In this document: one piece after another, positions 9,666-20,195 of the stretch | Position numbering within the stretch: position 1 is the first letter of the stretch | How the letters are laid out: every line of letters begins with the position of its first letter | Source of the DNA: Cycas panzhihuaensis | Taxonomy: Eukaryota > Cycadophyta | Length of the DNA stretch: 64,000 nucleotides | Direction: 5' to 3' | NCBI GenBank assembly: GCA_023213395.1 | Contig: CM041465.1 | Coordinates: 175,157,741 to 175,221,740, forward strand | The notes under the pieces: model-generated | The model's database searches: none | Told to the model about the DNA's origin: nothing | The model's input: the letters and a program-made list of their open reading frames with translations, nothing else | Program-made: the position numbers and the translations under genes

Positions 9666-10345
9666 TCCTCCAAAAGATGTTGTGGGCATAGGTCCACATA
9701 AATTAGAATGTATCAGCTGCAAAGGATATGAAACATGCCATGTGTTGCCTTTAGGAAAAGGCAATCTATGTTGTGTCCCCATTATACAAGCTTCACAAAG
9801 GTATTTTGAACCATATAGCTTTGGAAGTCCATGCACCATGTTCTTGTTTATCATCAACTTGATATTGTCTAAACTCAGGTGGCCTAGACGATGATGCCAA
9901 AGTTGCGTCTTTGTTGATGATGCTGTGACAGAGTAAGTAGAATCAGAAGTTATATTTTTTACATCCAACTTATAAAGGCCATGGTCTTCATGACCAATGG
10001 CTACAACCTGATCATGCTTGTCACTGATGACACATTTCCCATTTAAAAAAAAAATGTTCATTTGTTGCTTGTCCAATTGGCTAACAGATTGCAAATTCTT
10101 CTCCATGGAAGGAATGTAATAGGCATCACCATTGGGAAATGTTAAGGAAGGATTTGAAGAAGAATGAAATGAGGCAACTTTGCCTTTACCAGAGATCTGC
10201 ACTAATTCATTGTTGCCAAAAGTTACAGATTTACCATTTCCTTCTTTGATGTCATGAAGAAGTTCTTCACTTCCAGTCATGTGGCGTGATGCCCCCGAGT
10301 TGATGATCCAAGTTTGATCAACATCTGAAGTGTGATAGGCACAAA
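9666..10345 (-). pseudogene. COP1 protease and pre-integrase domain
   Basis: The protease region carries WIINSGASRHMTGSEE, where the family has W(I/V)(I/L)DSGAS. The catalytic Asp has become Asn, a G-to-A change in the sense strand. Next come VTFGNNELVQISGKGKV, the segment SMEKNLQSVSQLDKQ, then LWHHRLGHLS and CEACIMGTQHRLPF. These last two form the H..H..C..C pre-integrase zinc site. The frame from 10280 to 9591 is open for 229 codons. Confidence 0.9.
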
Positions 10346-10529
10346 GTAGCTTATCCTCTTCTGCAAACTGATTTGTGTGGCATTGATTGCCACCTCTGAA
10401 ACCCCTCCTTCCTCTTTGACCTCCTCGATAGGCACCTCGATTTGGTCGAGGGGGATAGTGTTGTTACTGTTGCTGAAATCGTTGCTACTGCTAGAACTGT
10501 AGACGAGGCTATTGTTGTCTCTGATGTGG

Positions 10530-11351
10530 CTAGTGTTGATGTGTACGTTGAAGGTCGGTTTTCTTCTTTCGACAATCAGGAGCAATGTGGCCAACCTTGC
10601 CATAATAACGACAAATAACATTGGCTTTCGAGGTGCCAATGTTCATATTCCCAAATTGTTTTATAAGTGAAGGTTTGAGAGTTTGCTTGGCCTTCAATTT
10701 GGCCGTGAAAGCTCCTGAAGTAGATGCACCATCATCATTTTCTTTATCATAAATTTGTTCCTCTTGAAGTAATAAACTCGCTAGTTGATTGAAGGACATG
10801 CCAGAAAGAGAGCCATCTCGTGTGACAGATGAGATAAAGCCATTGAAATCTTTAGGCAAAGCTCGAATGGTGGTGGTTACAAGCTCATCCCTAGAAGCAA
10901 GTTTGCCTAAAGTATACAATTCATTACAAATTTCTTTAATAAAAGCAAGAACTTCCGACATAGGCTTTACATACTTCATAGAATAAAGTTTTGCTTTGAC
11001 CAACAATATGCGAGCTTCATCTCGCCTTTCATACAAAGAGGAAAAAATGTCCCAAGCTTCCTTAGATGTTTCAGCATTTGAAATGTTTTGGTCAATATTC
11101 ACATCAATAACCATATGTAAAAATGCCAAGGCTATTTCATCCTTGGCTTCCCAAGAGGCAACATAATCAACATCAGGATCAACAACAACACCATCAATCT
11201 CCATAGGTTCAGTTAAAGGAAATCTGCCAGAAACATAGCCCCAAAGTTCATTCATCTTTAAGAGGTTTTGTGTTTGCCTCTTCCAATCTTGATAATTCTC
11301 TTGACCTATCAACTTGATTGTGCATGTATTAAGCATGTTTAAAGCAACCAT
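10530..11351 (-). pseudogene. COP1 Gag
   Basis: A 273-codon open frame starting at the first ATG after the conserved leader block. The N-terminus (MLNTCTIKLIGQENYQDWKR) is the Copia Gag start, shared with COP2 and COP4. The centre has the UBN2-type features AWDIFSSLYERRDEARILLVK and LPKDFNGFISS. The C-terminal zinc knuckle reads CRYYGKVGHIAPDC. The second Cys of the CCHC box is Tyr, another G-to-A change. A frameshift separates gag from the PR frame. Confidence 0.92.
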
Positions 11352-11570
11352 GTTTAAGTTGTAAAGAGATTGAAGCTAGCAGATGACTTAGAAACTCAAT
11401 GCTTTTGTTGCTTAAGTTCCACCTTCTAACAAAACCAACAGTCATGATCTTACTTGAAGATCCAACAACTAAATGGAGTGATGAGGGGTGGAGGACTAGG
11501 CAAAAGAGTTGGTCCAACCCTAATCTATAAAGGAGATCCAACAATTGACCAAGCCAAATCTAGGACAAGG

Positions 11571-11722
11571 CAGGTAGGGTTGATCTGCATGGACGTCCCA
11601 TGCTTTCCTTGGGATTCACAGCCCCAATAACACCCTTTTCGAACATCCTTTCCCTCAAGCAACCTTAATTGTCGTGCACTAACAGTACGGTCGATTGGTC
11701 CCCTAGGGAATGCACCAAGCTT
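11571..11722 (-). promoter_or_regulatory. Conserved Copia leader block (COP1 copy)
   Basis: In the sense strand the block opens AAGCTTGGTGCATTCCCTAG and GGGACCAA. It continues through AAAAGGGTGTTATTGG and GGAAAGCATGGGACGTCC, and closes with GCAGATCAACCCTACCT, some 220 bases before the gag ATG. Three other Copia elements carry the same order of motifs (27063-27213, 45111-45254, 35303-35465). The role is unknown; a packaging, dimerisation or translation-control RNA element is an inference. Confidence 0.6.
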
Positions 11723-13551
11723 AAAGTTATTTTAGAGGCAAGGTTTGAACCTTTTTCGAGCCTCTCCTACTTGATTTTAAAGTTCACTTTTAGAAGATTT
11801 AAGTGGGCTTTAGAATAAGTTTTACTTGGATGATGTAGATGCTTGATTTAATATTTTACAATGATAACAAACTTCAAGAAGAAGCAATCAAGTACATCAA
11901 AGTGATCACTTTGAATGATTTACAAGAGCACCTTAGTGTGAAAATAGTGCTATCAAATCCAAGTAAAAAAAAGTGCTCAAGTACAATGTGAAAATATAGG
12001 CACTTTGAAGAAGATATTAAGTGCTTCAATGAAGAAAGTGCAAAGTCTTTGTGTAAAAAATGCAAGTGGGTTCCTTTTAGTGCTTGAAGGAAAGAGAGAA
12101 GAATCACTTGTAAGCTGAAGACGCCAAGCACCAAGTGTTGAGACTTTGAAATAGTCCCAACGATCAACAAAATAAAGTGATTTTATTTAAGTGTTTTTGA
12201 GCCCCCTTTGTGACTAAGGCCAATAGGTCACCATGCAAGGTGCCTTAAAAAAAGTGTTAAGATAGTAATAAAAATCACTTTGACAAAATGTTAACACTTT
12301 AAAAATCACTTTACCAAGACTTTTAACACTTGTACAACATGAAATAAGTGTTAAATAAGGCAAAAAATGCCAAAAAACAAAGGCTGAAATTTCACCTTTT
12401 TTGCAACTTTGAGTAGCAAGAACACCACGTAGGGAGCCTTGAATGAGGACTTAGACCAATAAATTTAATCTCCAAAGATAAGTGACTAACTCAACTTTAG
12501 TGATTTGATGAAATCACTAGATAAAATAAAGCTTTTAAGCTTCAAAACACTAAAAAAAAGTTAATTTTTCCTTTAGAAAATATTAAGCCAAAAAGTCCAA
12601 ATGACTAAGAGAAGGCTTAAAAAAGGGAAAATATTACTTTTTAGAGTGTAGAACACTTTAGAAAGCTTGATTTTGTCTTTAATATCACAAAAGTAAGACT
12701 GATGGAGTCACTCGACTGAAAATTACTAAAAAAATATTGATTTTGACTTTAAAAAAGTGATTTTTAATGTTTAAAATTAAGTCTAAGTGTAAACCTTGGA
12801 GTAAAAAGGTTTATTAAGTTAGGAATATGCTATAGAATATTCCTAATAACATAAATCAAAGTTTAGAATGTTAAAATTTTTGAGAGACATTTTAAAAACG
12901 TCGTAGATGGAATTTTGAACGGCGGCGGCTCCATGGAGGCGCAGTCGAATAGATCTCGACGGAGGATCAACGGATCGGGCCAAAACTTTGCACGTAGAGT
13001 CGCCCACCTCAGAGGAAGATTTAGGTCTATTTTCAACTCATATGTAAATTTTTGGAAGGAGAATGAACCGTTTGTAGCCAGAACTGGGCACACGGTTGGA
13101 GGATTGTACTACATCAAGTACAACAGATTCCACTCTCTTTTCTTCTTTGTAAAACATTCGTGGGACCCACTAAGGGGATGTTCAGCCTTTTCCAGATGAG
13201 TAGGAGACCCCGGCTAGTATGTATGAGCAGATTGAACTCTCAATGTGGTGTTTGAGGGCTGAAAATGCCCAAAATTACTTCACAGCCTGCAGGGAGTCAG
13301 TGACTTGTGATAATCTGAGTCAGTGAGCTTCAAAATTCTTCATAATACTCCAACACCTTGATCTATAAGAAGAATCAACTGAAAAGTCCAATTTTTAGTG
13401 AAAAAACATAGAAAAATGTGAGTAAACTATCTCAAAACCTCTGAAGAAGGTTTGAAAAATATTTCAGATCAGAGTATAATAATCCCCAGCCTTCAGAATA
13501 CTCTAGAAAAGTTTTGATCTGCAGTGGTGAGTTTAAACAATCCTTGGATCG
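11723..13551 (-). other. COP1 untranslated leader, proximal part
   Basis: About 1.8 kb of AT-rich sequence between the post-PBS hairpin and the conserved block. A GC- and CpG-richer patch lies at 12895-13050 (GAACGGCGGCGG), within a 76-codon minus-strand frame (12863-13093) of unknown meaning. Runs of AAGTG and CACTTT recur around 11800-12320. Confidence 0.5.
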
Positions 13552-13568
13552 CCTTCGGAGAACGAAGG
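13552..13568 (-). promoter_or_regulatory. Post-PBS leader hairpin (COP1)
   Basis: CCTTCG-GAGAA-CGAAGG is a perfect six-pair stem with a five-base loop. It lies about 90 bases inside the 5' LTR and is preceded in the sense strand by CCCTTGGTGAC. COP2 has CCTTTG...CAAAGG at the same place, a compensatory change at one pair. Confidence 0.6.
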
Positions 13569-13647
13569 TCGTCACCAAGGGTTTGTGAAACCCACTTTAA
13601 GTCTCCCTTGAAGAAGAATTCAGAACAGAGGGAACTAGTCTTCTCTA

Positions 13648-13659
13648 GCTTTAATACCA
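13648..13659 (-). other. COP1 primer-binding site
   Basis: The minus strand reads TGGTATTAAAGC two bases inside the 5' LTR. It matches the initiator-Met PBS TGGTATCAGAGC at 10 of 12 positions. Confidence 0.85.
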
Positions 13660-13661
13660 AA

Positions 13662-14195
13662 TGTTGAAAAGGCCAAAGGATTAGAATGCCTAAGACCTAT
13701 AAAACCAAGATCATGAAGATAGTTCACTCTAGTTCTAGATAGCATAAGAGCAAAACTAAAAGATAAGCAAGATGATACCAAAGTGTGAGAAGAAGGAATT
13801 AGTCCTACTCCAAAGAATACCAATTGATTAGCAAACTGATAGCATAACATTACACTCCAACTCTACATGTGAGACATGAGGAGAGGTCTCAATATATAGA
13901 GTAACAAAGGTTACCTAACACCGTTGGATGTTTGACAAGTGGCAAACATCCAAGGTACATGCAATGCATGGTTTGTATGTCATGCATGAAGCACATGTGT
14001 CCGTTTAGGCTCTCAAGTGAGCAAAGATGCATGAGGGTCCATTTGACCCTTTAGTTACAATGTTATGTCACTAGGAGGAAAGTGGGTGTGCACTTTATCA
14101 CTTAAGTGATAAGTCACCCCATAAAGTACAAAATAATGAATGAAAGAATAAAGTGAATAAAGTACATACTTAACATGTAAACATAAGGTTTAACA
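13662..14195 (-). repeat. COP1 5' LTR
   Basis: Plus-strand termini are TGTTGAAAAGG and GGTTTAACA, directly followed by the target duplication gtaac. Aligned to 6796-7347 it shows scattered, mostly transition differences and lacks the 20-bp insert. Confidence 0.92.
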
Positions 14196-14801
14196 GTAAC
14201 TCCTCTTGAATGTATGGTACCAAGAGGAAGACTCCTTGAATAAATCCAACAGGCATTGGTATGATCAAATACATGAAGTATATAAATATGCCCACTAGAA
14301 TGGACTTTGTGTAATTGATGCATCCTTGAGGGAAAGTCCTCTAAATTTGATAACCGACTATCTACTCATATGAGTTACAAAGTACCATGAATATGGAAAG
14401 ATGTCCCCTCGCTGAGGGAGTGGTCTCCTATTAGAGAGAAGAATCGCCCCGTACATCTTAAGGGAGGATGTGACTGCTAAGTGTAGTTAGTTAAGTGCAA
14501 TAGCTATTAAGCTACACATCTTGTGTTTAAAAATGAGTCCATGACACCATTCCTATATTTGGTGTGTAGGAACACGACTATGAAGATGGGCATTACACAG
14601 GGAGGATGTGCTTGTCATATTTCTAGCCTGGGGCTAGGGGCAATTCATATAGGAATGCCCTGTGGTGGATTATAACACTAAATGACTTCTCATTCCAAAC
14701 CTAGATAACAAGTCAAACCTTCCCGTATTAAATCTAAATAATTACCATTTTCATTATTGTTATCCCTAGCATTGTTCTTTGGGAAGGGCAGTCTTGTTAC
14801 A
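14196..14801 (+). mobile_element. LRD 5' LTR, right part
   Basis: Continues the repeat interrupted by COP1 and aligns to 21265-21874. Shared strings include CTCTTGAATGTATGGTACCA, GGACTTTGTGTAA, GATGCATCCTTGAGG, GAAAGATGTCCCCTC and TATAACACTAAATGACTTC. The two copies stop matching right after CTTGTTACA (here) and CTTGTTATA (21874), which marks the LTR end. Confidence 0.8.
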
Positions 14802-14802
14802 A

Positions 14803-14814
14803 TGGTATTAGATT
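14803..14814 (+). other. LRD primer-binding site
   Basis: TGGTATTAGATT begins one base after the LTR end at 14801. It matches the Met-type PBS TGGTATCAGAGC at 9 of 12 positions. This is the main evidence that the long direct repeat is a pair of LTRs in plus orientation. Confidence 0.6.
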
Positions 14815-14912
14815 CAGGTGGAATATTATAGTTGGAATTGAAAAAGTCATGTGTTGGGCACAATAACTACTATGATGCCTTTTTAAAGAAAAATATGCCT
14901 ATAATGCCTCAA

Positions 14913-15321
14913 TGTAGCGATCTGGTTCAATCTTTCCTGAAGAAGTGAGTTTCCCTCTTCGAGGCGAGGAACCCTCCAAACTGTAGCCCCCAAATGGGCG
15001 AGCTAATTATATCCCTAAAACCAAAAATACGCAACCAAAAGAACCTCTGAAGATGGTTTGGAATGTGTCCCAAACTTCCTATATATAGTGATCAAAATAC
15101 TTCAGTTAGAAGTCGGCCAGACTGGGTGATATTATCCTTAATACTTCCTAAATAGAAGTCGGCCAGAACTTCTCCAAAACTAGTAGGCTAACGTTAAATG
15201 GTCATAACTTTTGATAGAGATGTCGGAATTGACTTTTGTCTGAACCATTGGAATACTTGTTCAGAGGCCTTCGATTTGAATGTTACATAGCATGGTTTTG
15301 ACTAGATTTTTGAATGTTACA
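14913..15321 (-). repeat. GYPn 3' LTR
   Basis: Plus-strand termini TGTAGCGATC and GAATGTTACA. It carries two copies of AGAAGTCGGCCAGA at 15108 and 15154, and a CTATATATAG TATA-like box. It matches 17479-17889 throughout. Confidence 0.93.
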
Positions 15322-15360
15322 AGTCCCTCCCCTTCAAAACATGCTTTGCCCTCAAAGCAT
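15322..15360 (-). other. GYPn polypurine tract and pre-PPT hairpin
   Basis: On the minus strand the tract reads GAAGGGGAGGGACT directly before the LTR. Just upstream in the sense strand, 15341-15360 is a perfect inverted repeat (ATGCTTTG, four-base loop, CAAAGCAT). GYP1 has the same arrangement at 48226-48263. Confidence 0.75.
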
Positions 15361-15399
15361 TGATAAAGGCCCATTTTTTTGCATCTATTCTTCAAACTC

Positions 15400-15790
15400 C
15401 TACATTGCATCTTCAAGCTCCAATGTCTTCCATTTGATGAGATATTCTTTTATTACCCTAGATCGCAAATTCTTGTCCCTAGTCTTCAGTATTCCCTCAG
15501 GTTCCACTATCATCATTCCTTCTTCATCCAGTGTTGGTAAATTCGTTTCTGGAGCCTCCTTTTCGGCCATCTTTTTCTTTAAACAAGACACGTGGAAGAT
15601 ATTGTGGATTTTGCTTTCAAGTGGCAATTTTAACTAATCTATTGTGTGTTTTAATTTCCTTTTCGGTGGTAGTCCTTAGGGTTCTTCAAAAACTCTTTAA
15701 TGTTCTTCTAGGATTGCCTGAATCTCTGGAGGAATGTTTTCTATTTCTACTTTGTAACATGACATTATGTACGTTTGCGGATTCTTCTTT
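15400..15790 (-). pseudogene. GYPn RT start fused to the INT-tail/chromodomain region
   Basis: Sense reading gives IENIPPEIQAILEEH, VFEEP, GLPPKRKLKHTI, the usual entry into Gypsy RT. It then passes abruptly at about 15640 to LPLESKIHNIFHVSCLKKKM, the LP..SKIHDVFHVS..K block that ends Gypsy integrases. A linker and IKEYLIKWKTLELEDA, a chromodomain-like WK.L motif, follow. The join removes RT, RNaseH and INT, probably 2.5-3 kb by comparison with full-length relatives. The 75-codon part at 15400-15627 is open; stops lie upstream. Confidence 0.85.
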
Positions 15791-16160
15791 AGAATCTGTT
15801 CCATTCTATGAGATGATATGAGTAGAACTGGAGGTGTCGTTGGGCTTGCAATCGATATTTACGTCCTTTTTGTCGAAAACACATAAATCTTGTCATATAA
15901 TTGGTAACAATGTTCCCCAGCATTTGTAGCCATTGAATTCCCAAAATTGTGTCTACTCTGCCTATGGGCATGGAAAACATACAATTTGTGACCTTGTAAT
16001 CATTGATCTGGAGAGTTGTGTCTTTGCAGTATCCTCCAAACAACGTTGTTCTCCCATTTGCTATTGACACCTGGAATGTGTTGAGGGGCTTCATTTGTAA
16101 TCCCAAATTTTCTGCCCATGCCTTGTTTATAAAATTGTGTGTACTCCCACTATCTACCAA
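15789..16160 (-). pseudogene. GYPn aspartic protease
   Basis: The open frame begins MVDSGSTHNFINKAWAENLG. The retropepsin D-S-G triad is intact, followed by VSIANG, MPIGRVDTILGIQWLQMLG (the second hydrophobic block) and a Gypsy-type spacer. No stop falls in the protease core. An Asp protease without RT is consistent with an element using another element's enzymes, but the sequence does not show whether it was ever active. Confidence 0.88.
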
Positions 16161-16239
16161 GATTGATACTGGTGTCCCCTTGATTTTTCCTTAGAATCTT
16201 AGGGTTTGCAGGGATACTTGTTGCCCTGTAATGGCCTAC

Positions 16240-17140
16240 AAGGATATTTCGACATTCCCTGTATCCACTTCCAAAAGTTCATCTTCCTCCCTTCCTACGC
16301 TTTGGTCTTGTTCTACTTCTTCCTATGCTGCTTCTGGTATTTCTGCATCATTGTTATTGATCATGAAAACCTTCTTTGCTAGCCATTGGTGTTCCTTATT
16401 CCATTTCCCTCCACACTTGAAGCACGTCCCTTTCCTTATGTGCTCCTCTTTTGTTGTTCCTGAGCTTTCTATTATATTTCTTATAGCTAATGGGGGGTTT
16501 GCTTTTGTTCCTGATTTGGCCCCCTTAGGATTCTAGGCCTGATATGCTGGTGGCCTATATTTCCTTGTATATGTCAGTCTGCTATCTCTGAGTTCTGCCT
16601 CCACATTCCTTGCTATTTGAATTGCTACTTGGAGTTGTGGTGGATCTGCTGCTTTAACTCTAAATTTGATTTGATTTTTCAATCCACTGATATAAATCTC
16701 TAGCAAACATTCCTGCAGTATTCTTTCTGAGACCATACATTGCAGCGTTTGGAATTGTTCTGTGTATTCTTGCACTGTTCCTTGTTGATGTAATCATGTT
16801 AATTGAGCAAAATAATCCATGTTCCAAGAGTCATCATATTGCTCTACTAATCCTACTCTTAAATTCTCCCAGGTTTGTTGTATTCGTAAGTTCATCTTTT
16901 GCCACCAATAGTACCACCTTAATGCCCTTCCATTTAAGTTTAAGGATGCTATTTCCATCTTTTCCTTAGCTGTTGAGTTATAAACCCTGAAATAGTTCTC
17001 CATTTGTAAGATCCAATTTGTGATATTCTTGAATACTTCTGGATCGAATTTTTCCAAAGATAATCTTGCTCCTTTCCATCCATTATCCATGTTGGGAGTT
17101 CTCTTTTCATAAACTCATCCATCGAAGCTCTTGGTCTCAT
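16240..17140 (-). pseudogene. GYPn Gag
   Basis: Sense frames carry LRWYYWWQKMNLRIQQTWENLR (retrotransposon Gag core), YTEQFQTLQCMV and LLEIYISGLKNQIKF. A basic stretch and a zinc-knuckle remnant (CFKCGGKWNKEHQW) follow. In the knuckle the last Cys position is Trp. The Gag is split over at least three frames (16794-17090, 16533-16775 and about 16240-16500). The ATG is not certain; the N-terminal frame enters around 17140. Confidence 0.82.
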
Positions 17141-17464
17141 TTCCTTGGTTTTCTTGATCCATTTGATCTATCCTCAATGCAGTGTTATTATCCATTTCTC
17201 TACTTGACACATTTTGTGTTGTTTAATCCACTTTTGCTAGTAACTCCTGGATTAGGATTGTTAGAGCCCTTATGCTCTGGTTTAATTCTGATGTGCCTTC
17301 AATTTTTTCCTCTGAGGTTCCAGATTGGGCTGCCATCTTCTTGTGAACGAGGTTTTTCCCTGACGTCAATTCCGTTTCTGCTTCCCGGGGGGGTGGGGCG
17401 AGGGGGGGGTTGGAAATTTTGACCTTTTTAAGCTTTTACCTCTGCCCTTTCCCTTTGAAACGAA

Positions 17465-17476
17465 GCTCTGATACCA
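17465..17476 (-). other. GYPn primer-binding site
   Basis: The minus strand reads TGGTATCAGAGC, an exact match to the plant initiator-Met PBS, two bases inside the 5' LTR. Confidence 0.93.
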
Positions 17477-17478
17477 CT

Positions 17479-17889
17479 TGTAGCGATCTAGTTTAGTCTT
17501 TCCTGAAGAAGTGAGTTTCCCTCTTCGAGGCGAGGAATCCTCCAAACTGCAGCCCCTAAATGGGCGAGCTAATTATAGCCCTAGAACCAAAAATACACAT
17601 CCAAAAGAACCTTCGAAGATGGTTTGGGATGCGGCCCAAACTTTCTATATATAGTAATCAAAATACTTTAATTAGAAGTCGGCCAGACTAGGTGATATTA
17701 TCCTTAATACTGCTTAAATAGAAGTCGGCCAGAACTTCTCCAAAACTGGCAAGCTAAATTTAAATGGTTATAACTTTTGATAGAGATGTTGGAATGGACT
17801 TTTGTCTAAACCGTTGGAATCTTCGTTCAGAGGCCTTCAATTTGAATGGTTACATGGAATAGTTTTGACTAGATTTTTGGAATGTTACA
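17479..17889 (-). repeat. GYPn 5' LTR
   Basis: Plus-strand termini TGTAGCGATC and GGAATGTTACA, followed by target duplication ctcaa. It also carries two AGAAGTCGGCCAGA motifs, 46-47 bp apart. Confidence 0.93.
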
Positions 17890-17950
17890 CTCAATTTATT
17901 AAGAAAATCTCCACCCTAATACGAAATTGTAACCTCCATTTCCTTAATGT

Positions 17951-17952
17951 AA

Positions 17953-17980
<28 letters not shown>
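17951..17980. repeat. (AAT)n microsatellite
   Basis: A simple run of AAT units of about 30 bases, preceded by a short A run. Confidence 0.9.
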
Positions 17981-17983
<3 letters not shown>

Positions 17984-20195
17984 GTGTATAAAATGGGAAA
18001 TTATCAAGTTCTCAATTACATTGTTTCATGATGTAAGTAGCAAATGCATCCAAAAACAAAATTTAGTTAAATTCTTAAGGATGCCTATGCAAAGGGCAAT
18101 TTGTTTTTACTCCATTTTTGTAATGTGAGTAATTGTGCACCATTGTAAGTATGATCCCCATCAAGAAAATGAGATGCCTTAGTTCATGGCACAATACTAT
18201 CAAAAGGCATTAAAATCTAATGACTACAAGTGGTACAACTAGGTATCCACTCATCAAAATAACCCTTTGTCAAGATGCAAGTGGTAATGATATGCCAATT
18301 ATATACAAGAAAATAAGATTCGTTTACCCATGTTTCAAATAAAAAACAAGAAACTATAGGGTAAAACAAGAATATATCTATCTCTTATAGCATCAATTGG
18401 TGAAGTATAAATATACAAATACATTGACTCCTTTTTCAATATGAGAATATACACAAATGCATTTTGGTTACCAACCTATATGAGTATAGTATATCATGTG
18501 ATTAGTTGAATGTGGGTATAAGCAATTGATTGAAACTTAATTGCAAACCTCCCCTACATATAATTCCTCTCCAATAAAAACAAGAGAGAAAATATAAGGT
18601 CTCATGTTTCTAACAAGTTGGAGACGACATCATCAAAGCCAACATTATACTCTAGTCATTGTTGGTACTCCATATAGCTACAAAGTAGGTAGCTTAGGTA
18701 ACAATGATAAAGCGTTCCCCCTTTTCAAACTCAAAAATCTTATTCCATTATGCCATTAAACATGAGAAGGCTAGTAGTATTTCATGAGTTTCTAGCCATT
18801 TTTATCACAGTCTCTTTACTGAGCATAGAGCATTTTAGTGTTAAAAATGGGAACATATTCGAGAGTTCATGATTAAATTTGAAATTCTTAGCCTAATTTG
18901 AGTAGGGATGTTTCCTCCATATTTTTAAGACCTTGTATTAGGATCTCTTACCTAACCCCTTAAATGGGTTGTGTTTTTCGATATTGAACAAAGGAAAAAC
19001 AAAATAATTGATGTAGATTGGGGGTTATTATACTCACCAAGAATCCATATCTTGGATGAAGGAATTAAGTTATATACATTTGGGTACCTTTCAGTATCAT
19101 AAATATCTTCAAATGTACAAAGGTAAGCACCTATATTGATTAAATAAAGACAATGTAAAATTTGAGACGTTTTGATCATTGGGGACAATGATCTATCCAG
19201 AGCGTGGACAGATGTTACAAGATGGAATTTACCCCGCTTAATGTCTAATGACCCTCAAGAATTAAAAGTAATTTTAAATTAAAAGTGGAAAAGTAAAGTG
19301 GTTAAGAGGCTAAAAGAGATATTGAATGACTTTTAAGGAAGTATCATACAAGAGATGGCCTCTTATTCGTTAATGATGAGGCGAACTTCTCCAACAAGCC
19401 TCCTCCTCTTCCAAATACTCTTCTATATAAATGAATGGAGAAGTTAAGCTAACATAGACAAAATTAGCAGGTGGAGATGCTATTGGAGCAGGGAATGAAG
19501 TAGGAACAAAAGCATGCCAATAGTATATCATGAATTCTCTCCATCAACTTAAACATTGTTCTCTAACAGTAAGTTCAAGGGAGGATTACATGAGAAGGTA
19601 CCATTGTTAATTCGTAATTCTACATAAGCAAGGTATGTCGTATTTATTATCAAATTAGTTTTATGGTTATGGACATAATTAGCTTCCAATAATATCTTGA
19701 ATTGATAAATGAAGATGAATATTAGTTGCAGACTATATTGGCATTTATTGTTCACAATAAATGCCTTATATTTCTTTAGAAACCCTTTTATATCAATGTC
19801 TTACTTGAAAAACATTTGAAAAATACTTATAATGTAAGTTTCCTACATTCTATCCAATTTTGGATAGATTTAGAACAAGCCATACAGAAATTTATACGCA
19901 TGGGTACAAGTGGTGCGCCACATCCATACAGATCCACCCTTGAAGTTTCAAGTCAAATGGATGAGTAAAGACAAAGTTATGTCAGTTTCAGTGAAAACAT
20001 TTTGAAAAAAATATTTGTGTTCAACTATGACGAGTACAGAACTAATTTAAATAGGAATTATACTCACCTGTTCATGTCAAAGCCATATAGATCTGACATG
20101 ACAAAATTGTACAATCCCCAATTAGCTTTCAATCTTAAGATTATACTTAGATTATGAAAAATAATACTCTCTTTTGAAGAACTAAAATATTTTCT

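Larger units (their letters stand above)
6796..14195 (-). mobile_element. COP1: full-length Copia element, minus strand
   Basis: A 7.4-kb element bounded by related LTRs (6796-7347 and 13662-14195) and flanked by an exact 5-bp target duplication gtaac at 6791-6795 and 14196-14200. In sense order it has LTR, Met-type PBS, a leader of about 2.3 kb, gag, PR, pre-integrase zinc domain, a deleted integrase, linker, RT, RNaseH, PPT and LTR. It sits inside the LRD 5' LTR, so it is younger than LRD. By eye the LTRs differ by several percent plus a 20-bp indel. It cannot be autonomous: the integrase catalytic core is missing, the PR active-site Asp is Asn, and stops occur throughout pol. Confidence 0.93.
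14913..17889 (-). mobile_element. GYPn: internally deleted Gypsy element with intact ends
   Basis: A 2977-bp element bounded by LTRs (14913-15321 and 17479-17889) with an exact target duplication ctcaa (14908-14912 and 17890-17894). It has a perfect Met-type PBS and a good PPT. Sense order is gag, PR, the first residues of RT, then the end of pol with a chromodomain-type tail. RT, RNaseH and INT are missing. The LTRs differ at roughly 9-10 percent of sites by eye, nearly all transitions, so it is older than COP5. It sits inside LRD. Confidence 0.94.
14815..20195 (+). other. LRD internal region (contains GYPn), non-coding
   Basis: Without GYPn this interior is about 2.4 kb. It is AT-rich with only short, unrecognised frames (for example 18952-19188, minus). 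It holds the (AAT)n tract at 17951-17980. No gag, PR, RT or INT motif was found on either strand, consistent with a large non-autonomous LTR derivative. Confidence 0.5.

Noticed and set aside
9511-9894. 127-codon plus-strand frame rich in Cys
   Set aside because: Antisense to COP1 integrase/pre-integrase; the Cys pattern comes from the opposite-strand codons.
14114-14323. Minus-strand frame similar to 21197-21391
   Set aside because: Same reason: shared LTR DNA, partly running into the COP1 LTR.
16231-17422. Plus-strand frames of 101 and 118 codons
   Set aside because: Antisense to GYPn Gag.
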